Assembly (NCBI RefSeq): GCF_000367345.1
Contig: NZ_BARE01000011.1
Location: forward strand, 1 to 64,000
Source: Sphingobium xenophagum NBRC 107872
Lineage (GTDB): Bacteria; Pseudomonadota; Alphaproteobacteria; Sphingomonadales; Sphingomonadaceae
Length of the DNA: 64,000 bases
Direction: 5' to 3'
Below the pieces are notes generated by a model. It did no database searches, was not told the DNA's origin, and worked only from the letters and a program-made list of their open reading frames with translations. The position numbers and the translations under genes were made by a program. This document shows positions 44,171 through 53,302 of the stretch, in pieces. Within the stretch, counting starts at the first letter, position 1, and each line of letters starts with the position of its first letter.

Positions 44171-45679
44171 ATGTCAGAACAGTCTACAGCATATGCAAAG
44201 GCCGAAGCGCTTCGCTCTGATCTCGGCAAAACGCCCCGCGGGCTGATTATCGATGGGAAATCGGTGCAGGCGCAGTCGGGCAAGACCTTCGCCACCGTAA
44301 ATCCTGCGACGGGCCAGGAAATTTGCCAGGTGGCAGAAGGTGGCGTAGCCGACGTCGATCTGGCGGTCAAAGCCGCGCGCAAGGCGCTGGTCGATCCCAG
44401 CTGGCGCGACATGAGCGCAGTGGATCGCTCCAAATTGCTGAATCGTCTGGCCGATCTGATCGAGCGCGATGCAGCAGAGTTGGCCGTTCTTGAGTGCATG
44501 GACAATGGCAAGCCGGCAACGCTGACCCAGGCCGTCGAAATCGAAGGTTCGATCAAGACCTTCCGCTATTATGCCGGTTGGCCGACGAAATTTGGCGGTG
44601 AAACGCTGCCGGTATCGCCCCGCAGCGGCGCGAAAATCCTGAATTATACGGTGCGCGAGCCGGTGGGCGTTTGCGGACTGATTGTGCCGTGGAATTATCC
44701 CATGTCGATGGCGGCATGGAAAGTGGCCCCGGCGCTGGCAGCAGGTTGTACCGTTATCCTCAAGCCAGCCGAGCAAACCCCGCTGACGGCCCTGCGGCTG
44801 GCTGAACTGGCTCTGGAGGCCGGTATTCCTGCTGGCGTTTTCAATGTCATAACCGGCTTTGGCGAAGCGGGTGCGGCACTGGTCGACCATCCAGGCGTGG
44901 ACAAGGTAGCCTTCACCGGGTCGACCGCTGTCGGCAAGGCGATCGTGCGCGGCTCTACCGTCAATCTCAAGAAGGTCAGTCTCGAACTGGGTGGAAAATC
45001 TCCGCAGATCGTCCTGCCTGACGCTGATCTCGATGCCGCCGCGGCATCTGTAGCGGCGGGGATATTCTTCAATCAGGGGCAGACCTGCACCGCAGGTTCG
45101 CGGCTGTATGCGCATGCCTCGATCCATGACGATCTTCTGGCACGGGTTGCTGACCATGCGGCGCGGCTCACGATCGGCAATGGTCTGGACCCGAGCGTGA
45201 ATTTCGGTCCGCTGGTGTCACAGGAGCAATGGGACCAGGTGAGCGGCTATGTCGAAATCGGGAAGAATGAAGGGGCTGAAATCCTGATCGGTGGCGGTCG
45301 GCCAAAAGCCCATGGCGAGGGTTTCTTCTTTGAACCCACGATCATGGCAAATGCGGGCCGTGACATGCGCATCGTGCGAGAGGAAATCTTCGGCCCGGTG
45401 TTGAGCGCGCTGAGCTGGTCGGACCCCGAAGATCTGGTGGCGCAGGCGAATGATTCCGATTTCGGCCTTTCGGCAGGAATTTGGACGAACGACCTCAAGC
45501 AGGCGCACCGCCTAGCCGGAGCGGTCAAGGCCGGGACGGTCTGGATCAACTGTTTCAATCTTGTCGACAATGCCACGCCATTTGGCGGCTTCAAGCAGTC
45601 CGGCTGGGGGCGTGAGCATGGTCGCCAGGCGATGGAGCTCTACACCGAGATCAAGAGCATCTGGGTCAATCTGAGCTGA
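44171..45679 (+). CDS. Aldehyde dehydrogenase (NAD(P)-dependent, betaine-aldehyde/phenylacetaldehyde type)
   Basis: The 502-residue protein has PWNYPMSMAAWKVAPALAAG, the catalytic-base Glu in SLELGGKSPQI (about 272-282) and the nucleophile Cys in NQGQTCTAG (about 305). GAGGG precedes ATG 44171; the longer frame to 44102 lies in the divergent promoter. It begins a run of closely spaced plus-strand genes reaching to 53692 and would oxidise an aldehyde intermediate to the acid. Confidence 0.9.
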   Translation: MSEQSTAYAKAEALRSDLGKTPRGLIIDGKSVQAQSGKTFATVNPATGQEICQVAEGGVADVDLAVKAARKALVDPSWRDMSAVDRSKLLNRLADLIERDAAELAVLECMDNGKPATLTQAVEIEGSIKTFRYYAGWPTKFGGETLPVSPRSGAKILNYTVREPVGVCGLIVPWNYPMSMAAWKVAPALAAGCTVILKPAEQTPLTALRLAELALEAGIPAGVFNVITGFGEAGAALVDHPGVDKVAFTGSTAVGKAIVRGSTVNLKKVSLELGGKSPQIVLPDADLDAAAASVAAGIFFNQGQTCTAGSRLYAHASIHDDLLARVADHAARLTIGNGLDPSVNFGPLVSQEQWDQVSGYVEIGKNEGAEILIGGGRPKAHGEGFFFEPTIMANAGRDMRIVREEIFGPVLSALSWSDPEDLVAQANDSDFGLSAGIWTNDLKQAHRLAGAVKAGTVWINCFNLVDNATPFGGFKQSGWGREHGRQAMELYTEIKSIWVNLS

Positions 45680-45725
45680 ACGGCGTCGGACTATAGCAAG
45701 CATCGATAGAATAGCAGGAGACCTC

Positions 45726-46760
45726 ATGAGCAGGACCATGATAGTTGCAACCGATGGGCAGGCGATCATTCGCACCCATGACGAGGGCAAGCATTGGTAT
45801 CGGATCAATATCGGGCAGGATCTGGAATATGACGACCGGGTTCGCTGCCTGCTGATTGATCCCGCCAATCCCGAAGCGCTGTTTGCCGGGGCGGAAAAAG
45901 GTTTGTTCTACAGCGCTGACCATGGCGTTCACTGGAGCAGGATTGATTGTGCGCTGAACGGTCTTGCCGTGTGGAAGCTGGTGGTGAGCGAGAGTGATCC
46001 GAAGGTGATCTATGCCGGCACTGGCGCCCCTTCGCGCGCTATCCTGTTCCGTTCGCGCGATGGCGGAAAGAGCTGGGAACGCACGCCGCTGGAAATGCCG
46101 GAGTTTTGCGCGGGCGTGAATCGCCCCCGCATGCTGGCGCTTGCCGTCGACCCGGCCGATTCCAATGATGTTTGGGCAGGGGTTGAAGAAGGCGGCCTGT
46201 ACCGCAGCCGCGATGGTGGCGATACGTGGCAACGCATCGATACGAGCTGGTCGGAATTTGGTGGCAATTCCGATCTGCATGACATCGTTATTCTGAAGCA
46301 GGACGATGGAACGACAGTGCATCTCGCGCTCACCGTCATCGCGCTCTATCGTTCCACCGACAATGGCGAGACCTGGGTCCGTCTGCCTGCCAAGGAAAGT
46401 TGGGGCCTGCGCTATTCGCGACTGCTGATGCGCAAGCCTGGCAGTAATCGGGAGATTGCATTGGGAATTGGTGACGGGACGCCCGGCACCACGGCCGCGA
46501 TACTGACATCGGACGATGCTGGCCTGACCTGGACGAAGGCGGAACTCGACCGCCCTTCAAACTCCTGCATGTGGGCATTCGGCGCAAATCCGGCCGATCC
46601 TGATTTCATGCTGGCGGGAAGCAAATTCGGTTATCTGTATCTCTCGACAGATGCCGGAAAATCCTGGGCAAAGGAATGGCGCGAGTTCAACGAGATTACG
46701 GATCTGACCTGGATACCTGGAATTCCTGAAGATTTGGGGTTGCCGCATGTCACAAACTGA
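45726..46760 (+). CDS. BNR/VPS10-type beta-propeller protein, cytosolic
   Basis: The 344-residue protein has at least five Asp-box repeats of the SxDxGxxW form: THDEGKHW, SADHGVHW, SRDGGKSW, SRDGGDTW, STDNGETW and STDAGKSW. There is no signal peptide. It overlaps the VOC gene by 14 bp and lies in the middle of the catabolic operon. Propellers of this type are often secreted and described as sialidase-like or photosystem-assembly-like. A cytosolic one in a degradation operon may be a lactonase or hydrolase, or a scaffold. No catalytic residues can be named. Confidence 0.75.
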   Translation: MSRTMIVATDGQAIIRTHDEGKHWYRINIGQDLEYDDRVRCLLIDPANPEALFAGAEKGLFYSADHGVHWSRIDCALNGLAVWKLVVSESDPKVIYAGTGAPSRAILFRSRDGGKSWERTPLEMPEFCAGVNRPRMLALAVDPADSNDVWAGVEEGGLYRSRDGGDTWQRIDTSWSEFGGNSDLHDIVILKQDDGTTVHLALTVIALYRSTDNGETWVRLPAKESWGLRYSRLLMRKPGSNREIALGIGDGTPGTTAAILTSDDAGLTWTKAELDRPSNSCMWAFGANPADPDFMLAGSKFGYLYLSTDAGKSWAKEWREFNEITDLTWIPGIPEDLGLPHVTN

Positions 46761-47235
46761 AACCTCCCCGATCCGGGTGGAGAAGATCGCCCATATCGTA
46801 TTGTTCGTGAAGGACCCCGAACTCTCCGCGCAATGGTATAGCGACATCCTCAACATGAAGATCGTCGCTCGTGCCGCCGATGGCCCGTATAAGGGCGGCG
46901 TATTTTTGAGCTTCGGGGTCAGCGACCACGATATTGCGCTGTTTCCGGCAGAAGAAGGCGCGACCACAGGCAAAGAGTTTGAGCATGTCGGCCTGATGAT
47001 GGCTGGCACGAGCATGGACGATTTGCGGCGGAACTACGCTTTTTTCGCGGAGCGTGGCGTCAAGATCGCCGAAATCCTGGACCATGGGGTTTCGACCGGG
47101 ATCTATTTCTATGATCCTGACGGGCACATGCTGGAAGTGTTCTGCCAGCGCGTTCCCCAGGAAACCGGAGCCTCGCAGGCTGAACTGACCCGCAATCAGG
47201 GGCAGGCCGATCCGGTAGATCCGAGCCAACTTTAG
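46747..47235 (+). CDS. VOC-family protein (glyoxalase/extradiol dioxygenase-like)
   Basis: This is a 162-residue protein with one pair of beta-alpha-beta-beta-beta modules. Metal-ligand candidates are His in IAHIVLFVKD (about 15), His in FEHVGLMM (about 79) and Glu in GHMLEVFCQ (about 130), the usual His-His-Glu set. It is shorter than two-domain extradiol dioxygenases (about 290) but of the size of single-domain ones. In the context of a hydroxylase and a pentenoate hydratase, ring cleavage is a reasonable guess; an epimerase or isomerase role is also possible. Confidence 0.8.
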   Translation: MSQTETSPIRVEKIAHIVLFVKDPELSAQWYSDILNMKIVARAADGPYKGGVFLSFGVSDHDIALFPAEEGATTGKEFEHVGLMMAGTSMDDLRRNYAFFAERGVKIAEILDHGVSTGIYFYDPDGHMLEVFCQRVPQETGASQAELTRNQGQADPVDPSQL

Positions 47236-47302
47236 CAGCGGTCGGCGAACTGGACCGCCAAGCCAACACACTTTGCCAAACGGCAGAGGCAGGGAGAATG
47301 AC

Positions 47303-47908
47303 ATGAAGACGTATGAGCCGAACTTCGGCGCTTTCCACATCCGCAAATGGTTCAGCCAGGTGGAAGAAATCTGGGCCGGTGAAACAGGCGCTCCTGCAGA
47401 TGGCCAGCCTTTGGTCAAATATATGATCGGCGCGTGCATCAAGAACCCCTATGCCGGCCAGTTTGTCGAGGATCTTTCGGCCTGGATCGATGCCTCCCCG
47501 GAACTGGGCACGGAAATCGGGCGACGGCTGAATGCGCTGTCGGGTGGTGCCAAGATCGAAAGCTACGGCAAGGCGATCATGGTCGGCATCGATGGTGAGT
47601 ATGAGCATGGCAATGCCCTGCTGACCAACCCGGCGGCCAATCCGGTCCGTGATGCAGTGGGCGGCGGCGCGTCATGGGTTCCCTCGACGGGCAAGCGCGG
47701 CGTTCCGGGCACTATTCTCGACATTCCCTTCGGCCACAAGGATGCTCTCTACGTTCGTTCGCATTACGACACGATGAGCGTTTCCTTCGATGATGCGCCC
47801 AATCGTGACGAAGTGATCGTTTGCTGGGCATTTGCCACGCGCGGACGGCTGAATGCGCGCCTGGGCGGCCTCAAGGCCGAAGATGCCGAAGGCAACGGAC
47901 TGACCTGA
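47303..47908 (+). CDS. Amino acid synthesis (AA_synth, DUF1185) family protein
   Basis: The 201-residue protein starts at ATG 47303 with AGGGAG upstream. The C-terminal half shows the family pattern FGHKDALYVRSHYDTM (about 142-157) and DEVIVCWAFATRGRLNARLGGL (in two parts about 165-187). The family name is historical; the reaction is not established, and members are often found in gene clusters for degrading nitrogen-containing or cyclic compounds. It lies 3 bp before the alpha/beta hydrolase gene. Confidence 0.75.
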   Translation: MKTYEPNFGAFHIRKWFSQVEEIWAGETGAPADGQPLVKYMIGACIKNPYAGQFVEDLSAWIDASPELGTEIGRRLNALSGGAKIESYGKAIMVGIDGEYEHGNALLTNPAANPVRDAVGGGASWVPSTGKRGVPGTILDIPFGHKDALYVRSHYDTMSVSFDDAPNRDEVIVCWAFATRGRLNARLGGLKAEDAEGNGLT

Positions 47909-47911
47909 CGC

Positions 47912-48835
47912 ATGAGCATCCAGACGATGACAGACCAAGGCCAGGCTCCGCTTCCCGTCGCGACGCTTGACAGGGAGCGGACCCGCCGCATTTCGAGCGG
48001 CACGTTGGATCTATATGTGCGTGAATGGGGTGACCCGGAAGCGCCAGCCATGCTGTTGCTGCATGGCTTGCGAGGCTATTCCGGGACATGGCGCAAGCTG
48101 GCATCGTCTCTGGCCGATCGCTGGCACATGATTGCGTTCGACGCGCGTGGCCGGGGGGAAAGCGACTGGGATGCGGAGCGCAACTATTATACCGACGCCT
48201 ATCTTGGCGATCTGGAAGCGGTTGCCGATGCCCTGAAGCTCGATCGCTTCGTGCTGGTCGGTCATTCGATGGGCGGAACGACATCCTATTGCTACGCCGC
48301 CAAGCATCCGGATCGGTTGCTGGCTTTGGTCGTGGAAGACATCACTGCCGGTTCTTCGGTATCGGGTGCCGGGTTTGAACGGATCGTCGCAGAAATGGCT
48401 GCGTTGCCAACACGCTTTGCCGACTGGGCGGAGGCCCGCGCCTATTGGCGCAAGCTGCGGCCCAACGTGTCTGATGCAGCCATCGAGGAACGATTGTTTG
48501 AATCGATGCGGGCAGACGACAGCGGTTCGGTGGTATGGCGTTATGATGCGGATGGTATTGCGGCGACCCGCATTCAACCTGATCCATCGCGCGTGGTTGA
48601 TCTGCACCCGGTGATTGCCGCGATCCGTACCCCCACTCTGGTGATCCGGGGCGGGCGATCGGATTTTTGCAACCTCGATAAGGTGAGGGAGCTGGAAGCC
48701 GGCAACCCCAGGCTCGCACATGCCAGCGTGGCTGAAGCCTCCCATTATGTTCATGACGATGCACATGAAAGTTTCATGCGCCTTGTCGAAGGTTTCCTTG
48801 CCGGCCTGAAGGTCGGTGGGGCGGCGCTTGGCTGA
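47912..48835 (+). CDS. Alpha/beta-fold hydrolase
   Basis: The 307-residue protein has the oxyanion segment LLLHGLRGYSGTW (about 49-61), nucleophile Ser in LVGHSMGGT (about 117), an acid in VIRGGRSDFCN (about 253) and His in EASHYVHDDA (about 284). It has no signal peptide. In meta-cleavage pathways an enzyme of this kind splits the C-C bond of the ring-opened product, and in others it opens lactones; either would fit between the VOC and TPP enzymes. Confidence 0.85.
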   Translation: MSIQTMTDQGQAPLPVATLDRERTRRISSGTLDLYVREWGDPEAPAMLLLHGLRGYSGTWRKLASSLADRWHMIAFDARGRGESDWDAERNYYTDAYLGDLEAVADALKLDRFVLVGHSMGGTTSYCYAAKHPDRLLALVVEDITAGSSVSGAGFERIVAEMAALPTRFADWAEARAYWRKLRPNVSDAAIEERLFESMRADDSGSVVWRYDADGIAATRIQPDPSRVVDLHPVIAAIRTPTLVIRGGRSDFCNLDKVRELEAGNPRLAHASVAEASHYVHDDAHESFMRLVEGFLAGLKVGGAALG

Positions 48836-48850
48836 CAGGAAAGAGATATT

Positions 48851-50440
48851 ATGAACGTTCAAAGCGAAGCAAAAGCGCCCGTCAGCGGGCGCCTGGGCGC
48901 CGATCTTTTGCTCGACAGCCTGTATGAAGGCGGCGCGCGCATTTGTTTCGCCAATCCTGGGACGACCGAATTGGGGCTGGTCAGTGCGCTGGCGCGTGAC
49001 GGACGGTTGCGCTGCGTTCTCAGCCTGTTTGAAGGCGTGTGTACAGGCGCGGCCGATGGCTATGCCCGCGTTTCGGGACAAGTGCCGCTGACCCTGCTGC
49101 ATCTGGGGCCTGGCTTTGCCAATGGCATCGCCAATCTCCACAATGCGCGCCGCGCGGGTTCGCGGATCATCAACCTGATCGGTGATCATGCGACATGGCA
49201 TCTGGCCTATGACGCGCCGCTGACGTCGGACATTGTCTCGCTGGCACAACCTGTATCCCGTCAGGTCATCTCCCTCGCAAAGCCTGATGCGATCGCTGAT
49301 GATGTGCGACAGGCGTTCGCGGCGACCAATCTGGCGGAAGGTGGCGCTGCAACGCTGATTTTCCCGACCGATGTGGTTGATGCCCCGGCGCCTGACAACG
49401 GAAACACAGTAGGGTTCGTGCCGTACCAGCTGACTTCGGTGGGGGACGACAGGATCAAATCAGCGGTGGCCGCGCTGTCCGAACCGGGCGAAACCATCGT
49501 CCTGCTGGGGGGCAGCGCACTCACCGAAGCCGGGATTCGTGCCGGGGCCGCGCTCGCCGCCGCTCTGGGCGGACGGTTGCTGATGGAACCCTATCCGGGG
49601 ATCGTAACGCTGGGTGGGGATCTGCCGAAAGTGGAGCGTCAGGCCTATTTCCCCGATGATGTCATCGCACAAATGGGCGATGCCCGCGTCGTGCTGGCTG
49701 GCGCGCGCATGCCGATCAGCTATTTCGGCTATGAAGGCTGGCCCAGCCAGCTGGTGCCCGACGAAAGGTTGGTGCGCCTGGCTGCGCCTGGCGAGGATGC
49801 CGTTGCCGCGCTGGTCGCGCTTGCCAGTCAGGTTGGCGGTGAGCCAGCGCCCGCGCCTGCGCCGATGGAGGCGGTCTGCTCGCCCGAAGCGGACGCAGCT
49901 TTAACGCCGGTATCGGTGGTGGAGGAACTGCTGGTCCAGTTGCCGCAGGACGCGGTGATTTCACTTGAAGGGTCAACTCTGGGCGGCCCCTGGCTGCGCA
50001 ACGCGCATCGCGCGAAGCGGCACCGGGTGATGACGAATACCGGAGGCGCGATTGGGCAGGGGCTGCCTTGCGCGGTCGGCGCTGCGCTAGCGCAGCCTGA
50101 CGCCCGTATCGTTGCTCTTCAGTCCGATGGCAGCGCACAATATACGTTGCAATCGCTTTGGACGATGGCGCGAGAGGGGCTGAAGGTCACGATCATCATC
50201 GCCGCCAATCATCGCTACGCGATCCTGCAGACCGAACTTAATCGGGCCGAAGTGCCGCTCGATGACAAGATTGTCGCCGATCTGACGAAACTGGACAGTC
50301 CCAAGGTCGATTGGGTCGCGTTGGCCAAAGGCTATGGTGTCGAGGCGATCCGCGCCACGACGAATGGAGAGCTGTCTGCGGCACTACGCCATGGCCTGAC
50401 GCTTGATGGGCCGTTGCTGATACAGGCAGAATTGCCATGA
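48851..50440 (+). CDS. Thiamine-diphosphate enzyme (acetolactate synthase/benzoylformate decarboxylase-like)
   Basis: The 529-residue protein has the three-domain TPP fold: an N-terminal pyrimidine domain with the activating Glu in LSLFEGVCTGAADGYAR (Glu61), a central domain (about 190-330) and a C-terminal diphosphate domain with SDGSAQYTLQSLW and later IIIAANHRYAIL. The first residue of the usual GDGS is Ser. It could decarboxylate a 2-keto acid or carry out carboligation. It overlaps the following SDR gene by 4 bp. Confidence 0.8.
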   Translation: MNVQSEAKAPVSGRLGADLLLDSLYEGGARICFANPGTTELGLVSALARDGRLRCVLSLFEGVCTGAADGYARVSGQVPLTLLHLGPGFANGIANLHNARRAGSRIINLIGDHATWHLAYDAPLTSDIVSLAQPVSRQVISLAKPDAIADDVRQAFAATNLAEGGAATLIFPTDVVDAPAPDNGNTVGFVPYQLTSVGDDRIKSAVAALSEPGETIVLLGGSALTEAGIRAGAALAAALGGRLLMEPYPGIVTLGGDLPKVERQAYFPDDVIAQMGDARVVLAGARMPISYFGYEGWPSQLVPDERLVRLAAPGEDAVAALVALASQVGGEPAPAPAPMEAVCSPEADAALTPVSVVEELLVQLPQDAVISLEGSTLGGPWLRNAHRAKRHRVMTNTGGAIGQGLPCAVGAALAQPDARIVALQSDGSAQYTLQSLWTMAREGLKVTIIIAANHRYAILQTELNRAEVPLDDKIVADLTKLDSPKVDWVALAKGYGVEAIRATTNGELSAALRHGLTLDGPLLIQAELP

Positions 50441-51222
50441 GCGGCAGCCAGCGGGTTGCGATCCTGACCGGCGGCAGCGGCGGACTGGTTCCCGGCATCG
50501 CCGATCAACTGGCCAATGCCGGCTTTACGATTGTCTTGACGGCGCGTGGCGAGACGGCGCTGGAGGCTGCGGCGGCGCGGTTGAGGGAGAGCGTCGACAC
50601 GCCTGTCGTCGCGATTGCGTCCGACGCCCGCGATGCCACCGCCACCAAAGCCCTTGCCGAAACGGTCGTCGATCGGTTCGGTCGCATCGATGTGCTGGTC
50701 AACGCGGCAGCAAGCTCTACGCCCATCGGCGGCGCTATCGAAGACGTCGATATTGATGCGTTGATTGCCGATGTCGACGTGAAGGTGGGCGGATATTTGC
50801 GTTACGCGCAGGCGGTCGTCCCCGCGATGAAGCGACAGGGGGCGGGACATATCGTCAATATCGGCGGGCTGACCGGGCGGTCGAGCGACACTTTGAGTGG
50901 TCTGCGCAATGCCGCGGTCGCCCATTTGACAAAGGTACTTTCCGATCAGCTCGGGCGGTTTCGCATTTCGGTGAATGTCGTCAATCCCGGCATCGTCCGG
51001 ACGCCTCACCTGGACGAGTTGTTTGCCGAAATGGCCGAGGAACGCGATGTTACCGCAAAGGACATCGAGGCCGAATTCGTCCATGACATCCCGACGGGTG
51101 AAATCCTGTCTCCTGCCCAGGTCGGGCAATTCATTGCCTTTCTGGCAAATGCGCAGAGTCCTTCGATAACCGGGCAATCCCTGACTATCGATGGAGGCTA
51201 TTCGCGAGGCGTTTACCTCTAG
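50437..51222 (+). CDS. Second SDR-family protein lacking Ser-Tyr-Lys
   Basis: The 261-residue protein has a degenerate nucleotide motif TGGSGGLVPG (11-20), NAAASS (89-94) and a C-terminal QSLTIDGGYSRGVYL. At the YxxxK position it reads SGLRN (154-158), with NIGGL before it. This is the same replacement pattern as the SDR at 42404, so the two probably belong to one subfamily with an altered reaction. It is coupled to the TPP enzyme by ATGA. Confidence 0.8.
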   Translation: MSGSQRVAILTGGSGGLVPGIADQLANAGFTIVLTARGETALEAAAARLRESVDTPVVAIASDARDATATKALAETVVDRFGRIDVLVNAAASSTPIGGAIEDVDIDALIADVDVKVGGYLRYAQAVVPAMKRQGAGHIVNIGGLTGRSSDTLSGLRNAAVAHLTKVLSDQLGRFRISVNVVNPGIVRTPHLDELFAEMAEERDVTAKDIEAEFVHDIPTGEILSPAQVGQFIAFLANAQSPSITGQSLTIDGGYSRGVYL

Positions 51223-51239
51223 AGGATCGGGAAAAGGTC

Positions 51240-51812
51240 ATGCAGGAAGACACTGGACGGAAAAGTCCCAAATATCCGCTCTCCATGCGCATTTTGCATT
51301 GGCTCCGAGCGGTCATCATTCTGGGCCTGATCTGGTCGGGCTGGTATATGACCAGCTTGCCGGACAGCACTCCGATAGCGAAATTCGAATTTTTCTATCC
51401 CAATCATAAGCAATTCGGCGTCCTGGCCTGGCTGCTGGCGGTGCTCCACCTACTTATTCGCTGGCAGAAGCGGCGGGTGTTGCCGCAAACCCCGGACGGT
51501 CTGACCGGCTGGGAACGAATGTTATCGCATGCGGTCCACCGTTTGATCATGACATTGACACTGCTGATCCCGATTTTTGGCTATTCAATGTCCTCCAGTT
51601 TTACGCAGAGCGATGGCGTTCCCTTCTTTTTCTTCGGTCATTTGCCTGAACTACTGCCAAAGAATGATGAGGCCTTTGCGTTATTTCAGGCGCTTCACGA
51701 ATATGGCGCCTATCTGCTTCTGGCATTGATCGTTCTGCACGTTGCAGGTGCGGCAAAGCACCGCCTGCAAGACAAGGGCGGTGAAACCGACGTCCTGTCG
51801 CGCATGTTGTGA
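51240..51812 (+). CDS. Cytochrome b561-family membrane protein
   Basis: The 190-residue protein has four membrane helices (about 18-36, 57-76, 98-118, 150-170). Candidate haem-ligand His residues are in MRILHWLRA, VLHLLIRW, HAVHRLIM and IVLHVAGAAKHR. It starts 17 bp after the SDR gene. Such proteins pass electrons across the inner membrane, often between ubiquinone and a periplasmic dehydrogenase. Its partner here is unknown, and its place in a catabolic operon suggests that one step feeds electrons to the quinone pool. Confidence 0.85.
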   Translation: MQEDTGRKSPKYPLSMRILHWLRAVIILGLIWSGWYMTSLPDSTPIAKFEFFYPNHKQFGVLAWLLAVLHLLIRWQKRRVLPQTPDGLTGWERMLSHAVHRLIMTLTLLIPIFGYSMSSSFTQSDGVPFFFFGHLPELLPKNDEAFALFQALHEYGAYLLLALIVLHVAGAAKHRLQDKGGETDVLSRML

Positions 51813-51848
51813 GACCATTTTCTTTCATTTCCTTGGAGTTCTGTCGCA

Positions 51849-53276
51849 ATGACTGACCCGGCACTGCATTTGTTACGCCCTGAATATCTTGATCAAGGCG
51901 GGCTGAAGGTCACAAATCCGGCAGACGGGCGCGAAGTCACGACCATCCGCCGCTATAATCGCGCGGAATTGGTCGAGATCGTCGAGCGCGCTGACGCGGC
52001 ACGGCATGAATGGGGCGCTCGCACGGCGAAGGAGCGCAGCGATGTGTTGCGCGCCTGGTATGATCTGATGTGCGAACATGCCGAGGCGCTGGCGATGCTG
52101 ATGACGCTGGAGAGCGGCAAGCCCCTTGATGAAGCGCGCGGCGAAGTGAAATATGGCGCGGCTTTCATTGAATGGTTTTCCGAAGAAGCGCGCCGCGCCT
52201 ATGGCGAGGTAATCCCGACCCATGCGTCGGGGAAGAGGATCATCACGCTGCGTCAGCCGGTCGGCACCTGTGCTGCGATCACGCCATGGAATTTCCCGCT
52301 GGCAATGATAACGCGCAAGGCTGGACCGGCGCTCGCGGCGGGATGCTCCATTGTCGTGAAACCGGCTGAACTGACGCCGCTTTCGGCGCTGGCGCTTGAA
52401 AATCTGGCGCATCAGGCCGGCGTGCCGCATGACCTGTTCCGGGTCGCCCCGGCAGTGCGGTCTTCGGAGGCTGGTGACGTGTTCTGCACCCACCCCCTTG
52501 TCCGCAAGATCAGCTTTACCGGATCGACGCAGGTCGGGAAGCTCATCATGGCTCAGGCGGCGGGGCAGGTTAAGCGCCTTAGTCTGGAGTTGGGCGGGAA
52601 CGCGCCTTTCATCATATTCGATGATGCCGACATCGACCGGGCGGTCGAGGGCGCCATGGCCTCACGCTTTCGCAATGCCGGGCAGACCTGCGTCTGCGCC
52701 AACAGGTTTCTGGTTCAGGCAGGCGTTCATGACGCTTTTGTCGAACGCCTGACCGCGCGTGTCGAGGCATTGCGTGTAGGCGACGGCATCAATAACCCTT
52801 CGGGCATGGGTCCGTTGATCAGTGACAAGGATGCCGGTCGCGTCGCTGACCTGGTCAAGCAGGCGGAAATCCAGGGCGCGTCCAAGGCTGGAACAGCTCC
52901 GGACGTTCCTGAGCAGGGCGCATTTCACCCGCCTGTCGTTCTGACCGGCGTCACCACGGACATGGCGATCGCGCATGAAGAGATATTCGGGCCGGTAGCG
53001 CCCGTGATCCGCTTCACGCACGAAAGCGAGGCCATGCAGATTGCCAATGACACGCCCTTTGGCCTGGCGGCCTATGTCTACACCGCCGATTTCGCCCGGC
53101 AGTGGCGTTTTATGGAGGGGCTGGAATATGGCATGGTTGGGGTCAATGACGGTCTGATTTCGACCGAGGTCGCGCCTTTTGGTGGGGTCAAGGAATCAGG
53201 CTTTGGTCGGGAGGGATCGAGCCATGGCCTGTCGGAATATATGAACATCAAATATTGCCTTATCGGCGGGCTATAG
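51849..53276 (+). CDS. Succinate-semialdehyde dehydrogenase-like aldehyde dehydrogenase
   Basis: The 475-residue protein resembles GabD-type enzymes: TLESGKPLDEARGEV, TPWNFPLAMITRK, base Glu in SLELGGNAPF (about 247-256), and nucleophile Cys in RNAGQTCVCANR (about 280). AGG at 51832 lies upstream of ATG 51849. A semialdehyde formed by the transaminase or the TPP enzyme is a plausible substrate. Confidence 0.9.
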   Translation: MTDPALHLLRPEYLDQGGLKVTNPADGREVTTIRRYNRAELVEIVERADAARHEWGARTAKERSDVLRAWYDLMCEHAEALAMLMTLESGKPLDEARGEVKYGAAFIEWFSEEARRAYGEVIPTHASGKRIITLRQPVGTCAAITPWNFPLAMITRKAGPALAAGCSIVVKPAELTPLSALALENLAHQAGVPHDLFRVAPAVRSSEAGDVFCTHPLVRKISFTGSTQVGKLIMAQAAGQVKRLSLELGGNAPFIIFDDADIDRAVEGAMASRFRNAGQTCVCANRFLVQAGVHDAFVERLTARVEALRVGDGINNPSGMGPLISDKDAGRVADLVKQAEIQGASKAGTAPDVPEQGAFHPPVVLTGVTTDMAIAHEEIFGPVAPVIRFTHESEAMQIANDTPFGLAAYVYTADFARQWRFMEGLEYGMVGVNDGLISTEVAPFGGVKESGFGREGSSHGLSEYMNIKYCLIGGL

Positions 53277-53302
53277 GCTCGGCCTTGGCTCGGAGAGCGG
53301 TT

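Noticed and set aside
45726-46760. Sialidase assignment of the BNR protein
   Set aside because: Asp boxes alone do not show sialidase activity; the Arg triad and a signal peptide are not evident and no sialic acid genes are near.
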